A DNA stretch of 64,000 nucleotides from Photobacterium sp. SKA34 (lineage in GTDB: Bacteria > Pseudomonadota > Gammaproteobacteria > Enterobacterales > Vibrionaceae), in contig NZ_CH724144.1 in NCBI RefSeq assembly GCF_000153325.1, positions 423,598 through 487,597 on the forward strand, read 5' to 3'. Both the position numbers and the translations under genes were made by a program. The stretch's first letter is position 1, and every line of letters starts with the position of its first letter. The notes under the pieces were generated by a model. It made no database searches. It was given only the letters and a program-made list of their open reading frames with translations, and was not told where the DNA came from. Shown here piece by piece: positions 16,544 through 26,891 of the stretch.

Positions 16544-17733
16544 TATAGTGCTCCTTTTTCCTGCAAAATATCGTGAACAGTAAAGATATCCTTGTCACCA
16601 CGACCTGATAAGTTAACCACCAGCAATTGTTCTTTTTCTGGCTCTGCATGAATAAGTTTCATTGCATAAGCTAATGCATGAGCAGACTCAAGTGCAGGAA
16701 TAATCCCTTCCTTACGGGCGAGTAATTGGAACGCATCCAATGCTTCATCATCTGTCACAGAGCCGTATTCAGCACGACCTGTTGCATTTAAGTGAGCATG
16801 TTGTGGACCGACAGATGGGAAATCAAGACCTGCTGATACAGAGTAAGACTCTTCAACTTGACCATGTTGGTCTTGCATCAGTGGTGCTTTCATACCAAAG
16901 AAAATACCTAATGTACCGTGTTTAAGAGGTGCACCATGCATGTCAGTATCTAAACCTTTGCCGGCGGGTTCTACACCAATTAGTTTTACATCGGTTTCTT
17001 CAATAAAATCTGAAAACATACCAATCGCGTTTGAGCCACCACCAACACAGGCAATTAGAGCATCTGGTAGGCGACCTTCTTTCTCTAAGATCTGGGCTTT
17101 AGTTTCTTCACCAATAATATGCTGGAATTCTCGCACAATTGTTGGGAATGGGTGAGGACCCGCCGCTGTACCTAGCAAGTAGTGTGCGTTGTCATAACTT
17201 GAAGACCAATCACGCATTGCTTCATTACAAGCATCTTTTAAGGTTGAAGAGCCTGAGTGGACAGGAATAACTTCAGCGCCCATCAACTTCATACGGAATA
17301 CGTTAGGGCTTTGACGTTCAACATCTTTAGCACCCATGTAAACGCGACATTTAAGACCGAGTAGTGCACAAGCAAGCGCGGTTGCAACACCGTGTTGACC
17401 CGCACCTGTTTCCGCGATGATCTCATTTTTACCCATGCGTTTAGCGAGTAATGCTTGACCTAAAACTTGGTTAGTTTTGTGCGCGCCACCGTGTAATAAA
17501 TCTTCACGTTTCAGGTATAGCTTTGTTTTCGTCCCTTTAGTCAAGTTCTGACATAGCGTTAGGGCAGTTGGACGACCAGCGTATTCTTTAAGTAGTGTAA
17601 TAAATTCTTGTTGAAAACTTGGATCTTGCTGCGCTTCAATAAACGCATCTTCCAATTGATCTAATGCAGGCACTAAAATTTGTGGTACATACTGACCACC
17701 AAATTCGCCAAAAAAGGCATCTAATTTACTCAT
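16543..17733 (-). CDS. trpB: Tryptophan synthase beta chain
   Basis: A 396-residue PLP enzyme that joins indole and serine to tryptophan. The PLP lysine lies in [19 protein letters not shown] near residue 87; the phosphate loop [12 protein letters not shown] and the [10 protein letters not shown] segment are intact. Length equals that of the E. coli protein (397). The ATG follows the trpCF stop by two bases. Confidence 0.98.
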   Translation of the reverse strand: MSKLDAFFGEFGGQYVPQILVPALDQLEDAFIEAQQDPSFQQEFITLLKEYAGRPTALTLCQNLTKGTKTKLYLKREDLLHGGAHKTNQVLGQALLAKRMGKNEIIAETGAGQHGVATALACALLGLKCRVYMGAKDVERQSPNVFRMKLMGAEVIPVHSGSSTLKDACNEAMRDWSSSYDNAHYLLGTAAGPHPFPTIVREFQHIIGEETKAQILEKEGRLPDALIACVGGGSNAIGMFSDFIEETDVKLIGVEPAGKGLDTDMHGAPLKHGTLGIFFGMKAPLMQDQHGQVEESYSVSAGLDFPSVGPQHAHLNATGRAEYGSVTDDEALDAFQLLARKEGIIPALESAHALAYAMKLIHAEPEKEQLLVVNLSGRGDKDIFTVHDILQEKGAL

Positions 17734-17735
17734 AA

Positions 17736-19136
17736 TTATTTATCGTCCTTAATATTTTTGATTGCCGCGAATGCCGCACTCAATTTATTCGGGTCTTTTT
17801 TACCTGGCGCACTTTCCACACCAGAATTTAAATCAAGGCCATCAAATCCTAATGCTGCCGCTTGTTGTACGTTGTCTGCATTTAAGCCACCAGCCAGTAA
17901 TATACCCTTGCGATCACCGCTTTGGATCAACGACCAGTCGAAGGTTATCCCTGTACCACCACTTTGATTACCTACTTTACTATCAACAAGGTGTTTATCA
18001 ACTTGGTATGTTGATAAATCAGGTAAAGTATCTGATACCCCGTGCGCTTTCCAAATTTTACATTGAGCTGGAAGTTGTGCTTTTAGCTCATTAATGTATT
18101 GCTGTGTTTCTGTGCCATGTAACTGCACAACACTTAGTACAAGTTGTTTTGCCGTATCGACAATTGTTTCAAGCTCTGCATTTTGGAATACACCAACATA
18201 ATCGAGTGGGGCTCCTGTCATCACATGGCGTGCTTGCTCGATATCAACACTGCGAGGGGATGCAGGGGCAAAAATTAAGCCCCCGTAAACGGCACCATTT
18301 TGGTAAGCGATAGTGGCGTCTTTTGCTTGGGTTAATCCGCAGACCTTGTTATCACCAAGTAACACACGGCGTACCGCAAGATCGAGGTTATCTTCTGCCA
18401 TTAACGAGCTACCAATTAAAAAGCCATTGGCATATTGAGATAACTGACGAATTTCTTGATTGCTATAAATGCCAGACTCTGAAATTACAATTGTGTCTTG
18501 TGATAATTTCGGTGCAAGCTGCTTTGTGCGGTCTAAATCAATACTTAAATCTCGTAAATTACGGTTATTAATACCGACAACTTTCGCTTTTAAGTTAATT
18601 GCACGTTCAAGTTCTTCTTCGTTACTCACTTCCGTTAAAATGCCAAGATTTAATTGATTGGCAACATCAGCAAGAGTTTGGTATTCCTCGTCATTGAGGA
18701 CTGACAACATCAGCAAAATCGCATCAGCTTGATAATGACGAGCTAAATAGACTTGATAGGTATCAACCATGAAGTCTTTACAGAGTACGGGCTGGCGTAC
18801 TTGACCACGGATTTGAGGGAGAAACTCAAAGTTACCTTGGAAGTATTTTTTATCGGTGAGTACTGAAATCGCACTGGCGTAGTTGTTGTACACACTAGCA
18901 ATGTAATCAAGATTAAAATCATCTCGGATCAAGCCTTTTGATGGCGAGGCTTTTTTACATTCAAGAATGAATGCAGGGCGCTCTACACCGTTATCAGTAT
19001 TGGATGATAACGCTTGGTAGAAGTCGCGATCACTTGGGATGAGGTCATGAATAAATGTATCAAGTGGCTGTGATTTTTTGCGTGCTTCTACCCAAATTTT
19101 TTTGTCAGCAACAATTTTTGCTAATACTGTTTCCAT
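17736..19136 (-). CDS. trpCF: Bifunctional indole-3-glycerol phosphate synthase / phosphoribosylanthranilate isomerase
   Basis: A 466-residue fusion typical of enteric and vibrio trp operons. TrpC (about 1-255) shows [14 protein letters not shown] and [11 protein letters not shown], and [10 protein letters not shown]; TrpF (about 258-460) shows [18 protein letters not shown] and the ending [13 protein letters not shown]. The two halves carry out the isomerase and the ring-closing decarboxylation steps. The start follows AGGATAATC and lies two bases after the trpD stop. Confidence 0.97.
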   Translation of the reverse strand: METVLAKIVADKKIWVEARKKSQPLDTFIHDLIPSDRDFYQALSSNTDNGVERPAFILECKKASPSKGLIRDDFNLDYIASVYNNYASAISVLTDKKYFQGNFEFLPQIRGQVRQPVLCKDFMVDTYQVYLARHYQADAILLMLSVLNDEEYQTLADVANQLNLGILTEVSNEEELERAINLKAKVVGINNRNLRDLSIDLDRTKQLAPKLSQDTIVISESGIYSNQEIRQLSQYANGFLIGSSLMAEDNLDLAVRRVLLGDNKVCGLTQAKDATIAYQNGAVYGGLIFAPASPRSVDIEQARHVMTGAPLDYVGVFQNAELETIVDTAKQLVLSVVQLHGTETQQYINELKAQLPAQCKIWKAHGVSDTLPDLSTYQVDKHLVDSKVGNQSGGTGITFDWSLIQSGDRKGILLAGGLNADNVQQAAALGFDGLDLNSGVESAPGKKDPNKLSAAFAAIKNIKDDK

Positions 19137-19138
19137 GA

Positions 19139-20149
19139 TTATCCTCGTGCTGCCAATTTTTCTACTAATTCAAAAGCTTTGCCTGATTGCATGACTTCAA
19201 TGGCTTGTTGTGTATTTTGTTTAAGATTTTCCTGACCGAATAAACGTAATAGCAACGCTACGTTAACAGCAACCGCACCAACTTGGGCCGGTGTACCTTT
19301 ACCCGTTAAAATGTTGGTGATAATGGCACGGTTCTCATCAGGTTCGCCGCCTTTAATCGCTTCTAATGGGTAGGTATCCAAACCGAAATCAGCAGGAGTT
19401 AGAGTGTATTCTATGATTTCACCATTAATGATTTCAGCAACATGGGTTTCACCATGAATAGCAACTTCATCTAACCCACTTCCGTGAACCACAGCCGCAC
19501 GCTTCATGCCCATGGTAGCCATGGTTTCAGCAATTGGGCGAACTAAGCTATTGTCGTAAACACCCATAAGTTCGATTTTAGGTTTTGCTGGGTTAATTAA
19601 AGGCCCCAGTACATTGAAGATGGTGCGGGTTTTCAATGTTTGGCGTACAGGCATAGCGTGGCGTACACCACCGTGATATTCAGGTGCGAATAAGAAACAC
19701 ACGCCAAGTTCATCTAATGCGCCACGTGCGTTTTCTGGTGTCATCGCAAGGTTGATACCAAATTTATCAAGCAGATCTGAAGAGCCAGATTTGCTTGAAA
19801 CGCCACGGTTACCGTGTTTCGCCACTTTAATACCACACGCTGCAGCTACAAATGCTGCTGTGGTTGAAATATTGATGGTATTGGCACCATCGCCACCCGT
19901 CCCTACGATATCGGCAAAGTCATAATCTGGGCTTGGGAAGGCGTTGGCGTTATCGACTAAAGCGCTCGCGGCTCCAGCAATTTCTTGTGGCGTTTCACCT
20001 TTAATTTTCAACGAGGTTAAAACGGCCGAAAGAATGATGGGATCGACTTCACCTTTGATAATGGCATCAAATAGGGTGTGACTCTCTTCTTGGCTTAGAG
20101 ATTCTTGATCGTAGAGTTTATTGGCAATATCGTAAATTTTGTTATCCAT
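19139..20149 (-). CDS. trpD: Anthranilate phosphoribosyltransferase
   Basis: A 336-residue enzyme that adds the phosphoribosyl group of PRPP to anthranilate. The family signature [17 protein letters not shown] near residue 78, [17 protein letters not shown] and [14 protein letters not shown] are intact. Two in-frame ATGs exist at 20155 and 20149; AAGGA ends 2 bases before the first and 8 before the second, so the second is preferred. TrpD here is not fused to TrpG, unlike in E. coli. Confidence 0.96.
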   Translation of the reverse strand: MDNKIYDIANKLYDQESLSQEESHTLFDAIIKGEVDPIILSAVLTSLKIKGETPQEIAGAASALVDNANAFPSPDYDFADIVGTGGDGANTINISTTAAFVAAACGIKVAKHGNRGVSSKSGSSDLLDKFGINLAMTPENARGALDELGVCFLFAPEYHGGVRHAMPVRQTLKTRTIFNVLGPLINPAKPKIELMGVYDNSLVRPIAETMATMGMKRAAVVHGSGLDEVAIHGETHVAEIINGEIIEYTLTPADFGLDTYPLEAIKGGEPDENRAIITNILTGKGTPAQVGAVAVNVALLLRLFGQENLKQNTQQAIEVMQSGKAFELVEKLAARG

Positions 20150-20160
20150 AATCATCGTCC

Positions 20161-20781
20161 TTAATGCTTTGAATTATTCTTTGCGTTCGAGGTTGTTACC
20201 CAATTTAAGGTCTGTGTTAAAAGCTCCGCCCCTTGTGTCGTTAGGATTGACTCAGGGTGGAATTGAAAGCCACATACCTTATCTTCTTCGTTCAGTACAG
20301 CCATGACTAAGCCATTAACATCGGCGATAGTCTCTAGGCTGGCAGGCACTTCTGTTGCAACTAATGAATGGTAACGTGCAATAGAGAGGGGATTAGGTAA
20401 ATTGCCAAATACCGCATGTTGGTTATGGCTCATCATTGCTGCTTTACCATGTACAATTTCACCTGCGCCTGCAACTTTACCGCCGTAGGCTTCAACAATC
20501 GCTTGTTGTCCAAGGCAAATACCAATCATTGGTACTTTACCTTTCACTCTTTGGATCAGTTCAGGCATACATCCCGCCTCAGCTGGTACGCCGGGACCGG
20601 GGGATAACACTAAAACGGGATTGCTTTTAGCACTGAGTGCATTTTCTACTTGCTCTGCCGTTAAGTTATTACGGTAAATCGTGACTGGATGACCAAGAGA
20701 ACGAAATTGATCAACAAGGTTGTAAGTAAACGAATCAAAATTGTCGAGTAGCACAATATGGGCTGGGGTTGCATTTGTCAT
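20161..20781 (-). CDS. trpG: Anthranilate synthase glutamine amidotransferase component
   Basis: A 206-residue class I glutaminase that supplies ammonia to TrpE. The catalytic triad is visible: Cys in [11 protein letters not shown] near residue 85, and His and Glu in [10 protein letters not shown] near 173. The oxyanion motif LSPGPGVP is present. It is a separate gene, 11 bases after trpE, as in Vibrio. Confidence 0.97.
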   Translation of the reverse strand: MTNATPAHIVLLDNFDSFTYNLVDQFRSLGHPVTIYRNNLTAEQVENALSAKSNPVLVLSPGPGVPAEAGCMPELIQRVKGKVPMIGICLGQQAIVEAYGGKVAGAGEIVHGKAAMMSHNQHAVFGNLPNPLSIARYHSLVATEVPASLETIADVNGLVMAVLNEEDKVCGFQFHPESILTTQGAELLTQTLNWVTTSNAKNNSKH

Positions 20782-20792
20782 TGTGGTTTTCC

Positions 20793-22388
20793 TTAACCTT
20801 GATGTGCAGTGCGAATAGCGTTAATAACCGCTTGCGCTTTGCCACGTGTTTCATCGGCTTCTGCTTGTGGAATGGAGTCGTAAACCACGCCAGCCCCAGC
20901 TTGAACACTCGCAATACCATTCTCAACATAGGCTGAGCGGATAACGATACAAGTATCCATATCACCATGACCTGTAAGATAACCCACAGCACCACCATAA
21001 CTACCACGACGACGTTGTTCAACATCACGGATAAGCTGCATAGCTCGGATTTTCGGTGCTCCTGTTAATGTCCCCATGTTCATACACGCTTGATATGCAT
21101 GAAGGGCATCAAGATCGCCACGTAGTTGACCAACGACTCGAGAAACTAAGTGCATGACATGGCTGTAGCGATCAACTTTCAGTAAATCTGCCACATAGCG
21201 GCTACCCGCCTCACTGATCCTTGCGACATCATTACGTGCTAAATCCACTAACATCATGTGTTCAGCATTTTCTTTTTTATCGCAGCGTAGCTCTAATTCA
21301 ATACGTCCATCTAAATCAAGGTTAATTGATCCGTCGCTGTTTTTGCCACGTGGTCGAGTACCTGCAATCGGGTAGATCTCTACTTGGTTTGAATCTGAAC
21401 AATACTTCAGTGCGCTTTCAGGAGAGGCGCCAAATAGGGTAAATTCTGAGTCTTGTAAAAAGAACATGTAAGGGCTTGGGTTACCAATTTTCAATGCTTT
21501 ATATGCTGCGAGCGTTGAAGGACATGGCAATGTAAATTGGCGTGATGGCACCACTTGGAACACATCACCATTGATAACGTATTGTTTAAGATCGTTAACG
21601 GTTTGGCAGAAATCTTCATCGCTAATAGATGTCTCTGGATCACATTTTGCTAATACTTGTGCTGGTGGCACAGGCTGAGGGCTTAAACAGATCTCCTTAA
21701 TCGCTTGCAGACGACGACTTAAATCGTGATAGCTATTGATGTAGTGATCGCCACCAAATAAAGTCGCTTGCAGTGTGCCTTTACGACGTTGGTGATCAAT
21801 AATCAACAAGGTTTCGGCAATATAGAAAATATAGTCAGGACAGTTATTGTCTTGCTTCACTTCAGGTAGCGGTTCAAAGTCAGCGACTAAGTCATAGGCA
21901 AATAGGCCACCTAAGAATAAGGCTTCTTTTGGGTGGTGTTTGGTATCAAATGCATGTTGGATCAAACGTAGAGCATCGAATGATGAGGTTTGGCGTAAGC
22001 GGCTATCCTCATCAATATCATGAGCATGGGATGGAAATACCAAGGTTAATGTTTTTCCATTTACTGCTGCATTAATATCGTTAGGCAGTTGGCTTTGTAA
22101 ATGCGTAATGACGTTCACACCATTACTGGTTAATGCTTCCAACGTGACTTTTTTACCGCGGCAAACAATACGTACGGCGGCATCGACAAGCATTAAGCTC
22201 TTTAAATCTTGCTTAGAATCAACTTCTGCTGATTCTAATAAAAGGTTGTGCGGGCGATCGCCACAAACTGAAAAGTACAGTTCAGTGGGATCGGCAACAT
22301 AAGGTACATCAAGGCTGAGAAGATCGATCTCATTAGCAGCTAATGTATTTTGCCCTAGTGGATGATTTCCTATTGAGTGAGTATTCAC
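20793..22388 (-). CDS. trpE: Anthranilate synthase component I
   Basis: A 531-residue chorismate-binding enzyme that makes anthranilate from chorismate and ammonia. The LLLES motif at about residues 49-53 is the tryptophan feedback site in enteric TrpE, so allosteric inhibition is expected. The C-terminal catalytic core has [27 protein letters not shown] and [12 protein letters not shown]. Its ATG overlaps the stop of the upstream DAHP synthase gene by 4 bases, showing that the two are translationally coupled. Confidence 0.97.
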   Translation of the reverse strand: MNTHSIGNHPLGQNTLAANEIDLLSLDVPYVADPTELYFSVCGDRPHNLLLESAEVDSKQDLKSLMLVDAAVRIVCRGKKVTLEALTSNGVNVITHLQSQLPNDINAAVNGKTLTLVFPSHAHDIDEDSRLRQTSSFDALRLIQHAFDTKHHPKEALFLGGLFAYDLVADFEPLPEVKQDNNCPDYIFYIAETLLIIDHQRRKGTLQATLFGGDHYINSYHDLSRRLQAIKEICLSPQPVPPAQVLAKCDPETSISDEDFCQTVNDLKQYVINGDVFQVVPSRQFTLPCPSTLAAYKALKIGNPSPYMFFLQDSEFTLFGASPESALKYCSDSNQVEIYPIAGTRPRGKNSDGSINLDLDGRIELELRCDKKENAEHMMLVDLARNDVARISEAGSRYVADLLKVDRYSHVMHLVSRVVGQLRGDLDALHAYQACMNMGTLTGAPKIRAMQLIRDVEQRRRGSYGGAVGYLTGHGDMDTCIVIRSAYVENGIASVQAGAGVVYDSIPQAEADETRGKAQAVINAIRTAHQG

Positions 22389-23398
22389 AGCGTTCTCCCT
22401 GCCGCTTCCACAAACGGTTTTAATTCCTGCATTAATTGTTCAAACATTGGTGCGGTGAATGCTTGATGGCCATCAGATAAGGCTTCACATGGATTTAAAT
22501 GTGATTCGACAATGATGCCATCGGCGCCAACAGCAGCCGCTGCGCGTGAGAGTGGGATCACTAACTCACGAATACCTGTTCCATGGCTTGGGTCGACCAG
22601 CACTGGCAAATGGGTATGTTGCTTTAAATAAGCGACCGCATTGAGATCCAATGTATTTCTCGTTGCTGTCTCAAACGTTCTAATACCACGTTCACACAAA
22701 ATGATATTTGGGTTACCTGCATCATAAATATATTCAGCAGCGAGTAGCAATTCCTCGATAGTGGCTGAAAGTCCGCGTTTGAGCAAGATCGGTTTTTTAC
22801 TTTCACCGATAATTTTTAACAAGCCATAGTTTTGCATATTTCTCGCACCAATTTGAAAACAATCAATATATTGAGTCATTTTTTCAACTTGGCTCACATC
22901 CATGACTTCAGATACGGTAGGAATACCGAGCATGTCATTGGCTTTTTTTAACAATTTTAACCCTTCTATCCCTAAACCTTGGAAATCATAAGGGCTGGTG
23001 CGGGGTTTATAAGCGCCGCCTCGCAGTGCCATAGCGCCATGAGATTTCACCATTTCAGCAACAGATAATAATTGTTGCTCTGACTCGACAGAGCAAGGGC
23101 CTGCAATAACAGCAAAACGATCGCCACCTACCGCGGCAGAGCCAAAACGTACAACTGTGTTGTGGGCTTGGACTTCTCGGCTAACCAATTTGTATTTAGT
23201 TAAAATGGGTTTTACCGTTTCAACTAAAGGGTTTGCTTCTATATTTAAGCTTTGTAAAACACGTTCATCACCTAATGCACCTAAAACAATGCGTTCACTG
23301 CCTGGCATATATAGAGGTTTTAATCTGACACTGGCGATTAGAGCCAGTAGGCTATTGGCATCAGCTTCTGTCGCTTGCGGTTTTAAGACAATAATCAT
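22385..23398 (-). CDS. 3-deoxy-7-phosphoheptulonate (DAHP) synthase, type I-beta with N-terminal ferredoxin-like domain
   Basis: A 337-residue enzyme that condenses PEP and erythrose 4-phosphate, the first step of the shikimate pathway. Residues 1-70 form a ferredoxin-like/ACT-like extension seen in Thermotoga-type I-beta enzymes, where it serves feedback control. The barrel shows VIAGPCSVESEQQL, LRGGAYKPRTSPYDFQGLG, the metal-binding cysteine ILCERGIRTFE and LVDPSHGTG. It is not of the enteric AroF/G/H type. It is the first structural gene after trpL and overlaps trpE, so its expression should follow tryptophan supply. The start follows AAGGATGACCTC. Confidence 0.93.
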   Translation of the reverse strand: MIIVLKPQATEADANSLLALIASVRLKPLYMPGSERIVLGALGDERVLQSLNIEANPLVETVKPILTKYKLVSREVQAHNTVVRFGSAAVGGDRFAVIAGPCSVESEQQLLSVAEMVKSHGAMALRGGAYKPRTSPYDFQGLGIEGLKLLKKANDMLGIPTVSEVMDVSQVEKMTQYIDCFQIGARNMQNYGLLKIIGESKKPILLKRGLSATIEELLLAAEYIYDAGNPNIILCERGIRTFETATRNTLDLNAVAYLKQHTHLPVLVDPSHGTGIRELVIPLSRAAAAVGADGIIVESHLNPCEALSDGHQAFTAPMFEQLMQELKPFVEAAGRTL

Positions 23399-23479
23399 GA
23401 GGTCATCCTTGTAAATGGTCGCAGTGAAGGCTAAGTGCAGTGCCTGTTTTATTTTTTATCTGGTTAAATTCGCCGTTAT

Positions 23480-23505
23480 AAAAAAGCCCGCATTGATGGC
23501 GGGCT
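23480..23505 (-). terminator. trp attenuator (terminator hairpin)
   Basis: On the minus strand AGCCCGC-CATCAAT-GCGGGCT is followed by a run of T, 29 bases after the trpL stop and 80 bases before the DAHP synthase start. The 3-side-of-leader sequence CGGGC inside the last trpL codons (23541-23545) can pair with the GCCCG of the first arm, providing the competing antiterminator. Confidence 0.88.
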
Positions 23506-23533
23506 CGTTGTTATTTTGCTGAATTACAGCTAT

Positions 23534-23611
23534 TCACACTGCCCGTAAGTAGGAGTGCCACCACCAATTATTGAAGAAAACGCATTGTTGATTTTGAATT
23601 TGCTGTAACAT
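23534..23611 (-). CDS. trpL: trp operon leader peptide
   Basis: A 25-residue ORF on the minus strand, beginning MLQQIQNQQ and ending WWWHSYLRAV. Three consecutive TGG codons at positions 16-18 are the hallmark of a tryptophan attenuator: stalling there when charged tRNA-Trp is scarce frees the antiterminator and lets transcription proceed into the DAHP synthase and trpE. The start is preceded by AGGA seven bases upstream. The peptide lies about 90 bases downstream of the expected transcription start of the trp promoter. Confidence 0.92.
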   Translation of the reverse strand: MLQQIQNQQCVFFNNWWWHSYLRAV

Positions 23612-23703
23612 GTAAGAGTCCTATTAGGTATTAGTTACATTTTTGCTATCAAGCTAAATGTACATGATGCCTCTCAATCAAGTATTTGATACTTGGTATT
23701 TAT

Positions 23704-23737
23704 GTACTAGTAAACTAGTTCACGATTATAAAGTCAA
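23704..23737 (-). promoter_or_regulatory. trp promoter with TrpR operator
   Basis: On the minus strand TTGACT (23737-23732), a 17-base spacer and TTTACT (23714-23709) correspond base for base in layout to the E. coli trp promoter (TTGACA-17-TTAACT). The 18-base near-palindrome GAACTAGTTTACTAGTAC at 23721-23704 overlaps the -10 and differs from the E. coli trp operator core by one base. Repression by a TrpR-tryptophan complex is expected. The -35 box ends only 11 bases before the ATG of the divergent rnm gene at 23749. Confidence 0.92.
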
Positions 23738-23748
23738 GAATAAAACTT

Positions 23749-24639
23749 ATGTTGTTTGATTTACATAGCCATACTACAGCGTCTGATGGTCGCTTAACGC
23801 CGCAAGAATTAGTTCGACGTGCCGTAGATATGCGGGTCGACATCCTGGCAATTACTGATCACGATACGGTTGCTGGCCTACATGAAGCGCATACTGTGAT
23901 AGAGCAAGAAGCCTTGCCTATTACGTTAATCAACGGTATTGAAATCTCTACCGTGTGGCAAAACTTTGATATTCATATTGTTGGGCTTAATATAGATCCA
24001 CAAAATCCAACGTTAGTCGCGTTTATTGAGCAGCAAGTAGAGCGTCGGCTTGAACGCGCGAAAGAAATTGGCGCACGACTTGAGAAAAACAAAATGCCAG
24101 GGGCATTTGAAGGCGCAGCTAAACTTGCGGGTGATGCATCGATTACTCGTGCACATTTTGCCCGTTGGATTGTTGAACAAGGTTATGCGAAAACTATGCA
24201 GGCAGTGTTTAAGAAATTCTTAACACGTGGAAATCCGGGTTACGTACCGCCAAATTGGTGCACTATCGCCGATGCCATTGACGTGATTCATGCCGCTGGC
24301 GGTAAAGCGGTTATTGCCCATCCTGGTCGTTACAACATGACGGCAAAATGGCTTAAGCGATTAATCCAGCATTTCATTGAAGCGGGGGGGGACGGCATGG
24401 AAGTATCGCAGCCTCAGCAAGCACCGCAAGAACGACGTACCTTAGGGGATTACGCCATACAATTTAATTTACTTGCTTCACAAGGATCTGATTTTCATTA
24501 CCAATCTCCTTGGACGGAATTAGGACGTAACTTGTGGCTTCCTAAAGATGTTCCAGCGATTTGGCATGATTGGGACGTTGAGAAAAAGCGAGTAGAGGTA
24601 GAAATTCAGGCTGAGCCTGCTGCCTCAAAGGAGGAATAA
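23749..24639 (+). CDS. rnm: RNase AM / nucleoside 3',5'-bisphosphate phosphatase (YciV)
   Basis: A 296-residue PHP-domain metallophosphoesterase. E. coli YciV/RNase AM is a 5'-3' exoribonuclease acting on short RNA and on 5' ends of rRNA precursors, and hydrolyses 3',5'-bisphosphonucleotides. Metal-binding motifs are intact: [11 protein letters not shown] at the N-terminus, [10 protein letters not shown] near 37, GIEIS near 64, VIAHPGRY near 188 and GSDFHYQS near 248. It is divergent from the trp operon and its start shares one control region with it. It overlaps yciO by one base (TAATG). Confidence 0.93.
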   Translation: MLFDLHSHTTASDGRLTPQELVRRAVDMRVDILAITDHDTVAGLHEAHTVIEQEALPITLINGIEISTVWQNFDIHIVGLNIDPQNPTLVAFIEQQVERRLERAKEIGARLEKNKMPGAFEGAAKLAGDASITRAHFARWIVEQGYAKTMQAVFKKFLTRGNPGYVPPNWCTIADAIDVIHAAGGKAVIAHPGRYNMTAKWLKRLIQHFIEAGGDGMEVSQPQQAPQERRTLGDYAIQFNLLASQGSDFHYQSPWTELGRNLWLPKDVPAIWHDWDVEKKRVEVEIQAEPAASKEE

Positions 24640-25259
24640 TGAGTCAATTTTTTTATGTTCACCCAGAAACACCCCAAACGCGTTTGATTAAACAAGCGGT
24701 AGAAATTATTAAAAATGGCGGTGTCGTGGTTTATCCAACGGATTCTGGTTATGCCCTTGGTTGTCAGTTAGAAAATAAACAAGCACTAGAGCGTATTTGT
24801 CAGATCCGTCGCCTAAACGAAAAGCACAACTTTACTTTGTTATGCCGTGATTTATCTGAGCTATCTTTATACACCCGTGTTGATAATATCGCTTTCCGTC
24901 TTTTACGTAATAACACCCCAGGTGCATACACCTTTATATTTAAAGGAACAAAAGAAGTACCTCGCCGTTTAATGAATGCAAAGCGTAAAACGATTGGTAT
25001 TCGTGTACCTGATAATGCGATTGCACTGGCATTACTTGAAGCACTAGGTGAGCCACTAATGTCAACCAGCCTTATCTTACCGGGTAATGAAACAACAGAA
25101 GCGGATCCCGATGACATTCGCGATAAGTTAGAACATGCTGTTGATTTGATTATGCATGGTGGTTACTTAGGTGAGCAGCCAACAACCGTGATTGATTTCA
25201 GTGACGGTGAAATTAATATTGTTCGAGTTGGTGCAGGTGATGTGACACCGTTTGAATGA
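24639..25259 (+). CDS. yciO: YciO, Sua5/YrdC-like protein
   Basis: A 206-residue protein of the YrdC/Sua5/YciO fold. YrdC makes threonylcarbamoyl-AMP for tRNA t6A; YciO is a paralogue with weak or different activity. Family features are NGGVVVYPTDSGYALGC at residues 26-42, KHNFTLLCRDL, RNNTPGAYTFIFKG and the KRKTIGIRVPD stretch. Its ATG shares one base with the rnm stop, and a GGAGGAA site lies in the last codons of rnm. Confidence 0.92.
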   Translation: MSQFFYVHPETPQTRLIKQAVEIIKNGGVVVYPTDSGYALGCQLENKQALERICQIRRLNEKHNFTLLCRDLSELSLYTRVDNIAFRLLRNNTPGAYTFIFKGTKEVPRRLMNAKRKTIGIRVPDNAIALALLEALGEPLMSTSLILPGNETTEADPDDIRDKLEHAVDLIMHGGYLGEQPTTVIDFSDGEINIVRVGAGDVTPFE

Positions 25260-25291
25260 TCTAGATCGTTCTAAAATTCAGTAAATCTAAT

Positions 25292-25330
25292 AAAAGCAAA
25301 TAGTTAGTTTCTAGCTGTTTGCTTTTTTGT
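25292..25330 (+). terminator. Terminator after yciO
   Basis: AAAAGCAAATAG (25292-25303) pairs with CTGTTTGCTTTT (25315-25326), one G-U pair, with T-rich sequence following. The rest of the 340-base gap up to rluB shows a small stem CGCCT-GTGA-AGGCG at about 25569-25582 just before the rluB ribosome binding site and nothing else I can identify. Confidence 0.82.
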
Positions 25331-25599
25331 TTTTATCCTCATTTTATTTCTTTGATTTTCCTGTAAATAACCTCGCAATCGACTATCTTTTTATAGCTAA
25401 CGTTGCCTTCTTTTGGCATAATGCGCGCCCACATTCTGATAAAAAGTGAGTAGTTAATATCTCACACAGAATCCAAATTAATGCTATTCGCATAAATGGT
25501 TTTGGTTAAGCAACTCTCTGATTTTAAATTAGAAAGTATTATCCGAAAACTTTTGATGAGTATTTCGACGCCTGTGAAGGCGACAAAGGTTTGTCTATA

Positions 25600-26730
25600 A
25601 TGAGTGAAAAATTACAGAAGGTATTGGCACGAGCTGGCCAAGGATCACGTCGTGAAATCGAATTAATGATCCAAAACGGTCGAGTGAGTGTTGATGGTGT
25701 CGTTGCTAAACTTGGCGATCGTCTTGAAGATTTATCAGTAAGTGTTCGTATTGATGGTCATAACATTGAGCTGATCTCTTCTGATGAAGAAATTTGCCGT
25801 ATTCTTGCTTACAACAAGCCAGAAGGTGAGTTATGTACTCGTCACGATCCTGAAGGCCGCCGTACTGTATTTGATCGTCTTCCTCGCTTAAACACAGGTC
25901 GCTGGGTATCAGTAGGCCGTCTTGATGCGAACACTTCAGGTCTATTATTGTTCACTACAGATGGTGAACTAGCTAACCGCTTAATGCACCCAAGCCGCAC
26001 AGTTGAACGTGAATACATGGTTCGTGTATTTGGTGAAGTGACTGAGCAAATGGTAAAGAACGTTGTTAAAGGTGTTGAACTAGAAGATGGTTTAGCACGT
26101 TTTGAAGATGTTGTTTACGCTGGTGGTGAAGGTATGAATCATACTTTCTACGTAGTGATCACTGAAGGTCGTAACCGTGAGGTTCGTCGTTTATGGGATT
26201 CTCAAGGCGTTACTGTTAGTCGTCTTAAACGTGTTCGTTACGGTGATGTTTACCTCACGAAAGATATGCCTCGTGGTGGTTGGAGTGAGCTTGAACTAAA
26301 AGAAGTGAATGAGCTTCGTGCTACTGTTGAGCTTCCACCTGAGACTGAAACAGCATTAACTGTTGAAGGTCAAAAGCGTAAAAAAGGTATCCGTCAGATC
26401 CGTCGAGCTGTTCGTCGTCATGAAGAGCGTGTAGAAACAGGCGCTGCTCGTGGTCGTCGTGGTCGTGGTAACGATCGTCGCAACCCAGGTTCTAGCCGTA
26501 ATGCTGAAGTTGAAGCTCAATCGAATGAGCGTCGTGGTAATGGTCGTTCACAGCCAGCAAAAGGTCGTGATAATCGTGACAGTCGCGATAATGGTAAGCC
26601 ACAATCAGCAGGTCGCCCACAAACATCGGGTAAACCGCAATCATCAGGTAAGCGTAAGCCTTCAGGAAATGCTGCAAATCGCCGCAATCCTCTAGCCAAC
26701 AAGCCTGCTAAACCACGTACTCGTAAGTAA
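25600..26730 (+). CDS. rluB: 23S rRNA pseudouridine(2605) synthase
   Basis: A 376-residue RsuA-family pseudouridine synthase. An S4 domain (residues 1-60, [20 protein letters not shown]) is followed by the catalytic core with [26 protein letters not shown], whose Asp is the nucleophile, and the [11 protein letters not shown] motif. The last 130 residues or so are low-complexity, rich in Arg, Gly, Asn, Ser, Gln, Pro and Lys, longer than in E. coli RluB (about 290 residues). An upstream in-frame TTG at 25591 is rejected because AAAGGT is adjacent to it and well spaced (9 bases) from the ATG at 25600. Confidence 0.94.
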   Translation: MSEKLQKVLARAGQGSRREIELMIQNGRVSVDGVVAKLGDRLEDLSVSVRIDGHNIELISSDEEICRILAYNKPEGELCTRHDPEGRRTVFDRLPRLNTGRWVSVGRLDANTSGLLLFTTDGELANRLMHPSRTVEREYMVRVFGEVTEQMVKNVVKGVELEDGLARFEDVVYAGGEGMNHTFYVVITEGRNREVRRLWDSQGVTVSRLKRVRYGDVYLTKDMPRGGWSELELKEVNELRATVELPPETETALTVEGQKRKKGIRQIRRAVRRHEERVETGAARGRRGRGNDRRNPGSSRNAEVEAQSNERRGNGRSQPAKGRDNRDSRDNGKPQSAGRPQTSGKPQSSGKRKPSGNAANRRNPLANKPAKPRTRK

Positions 26731-26755
26731 TTGGTTTAGACTATAAGAATAATTA

Positions 26756-26782
26756 AAAGCCGACCTAGTGTCGGTTTTTTTG
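26756..26782 (+). terminator. Terminator after rluB
   Basis: CCGAC-CTAGT-GTCGG with flanking A and T runs; seven T follow, 26 bases after the rluB stop. Confidence 0.82.
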
Positions 26783-26891
26783 TATCCAGCAATTCACGTG
26801 GTATAACTCAAATAGACACTGAGTGAAAAGTGTGAATATTGCTGTGATGCACTTTTCTGTGAAGGGATGCTAAACATATAACGAATAGTCA

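Noticed and set aside
17758..18657. Several plus-strand ORFs opposite trpCF
   Set aside because: They are antisense to a clear bifunctional enzyme, overlap each other in different frames and show no protein motif.
26450..26702. Overlapping ORFs and CGT-rich repeats in the rluB tail
   Set aside because: They come from the biased Arg/Gly/Asn codons of the RluB tail; spacing is irregular, so not a CRISPR or tandem repeat array.
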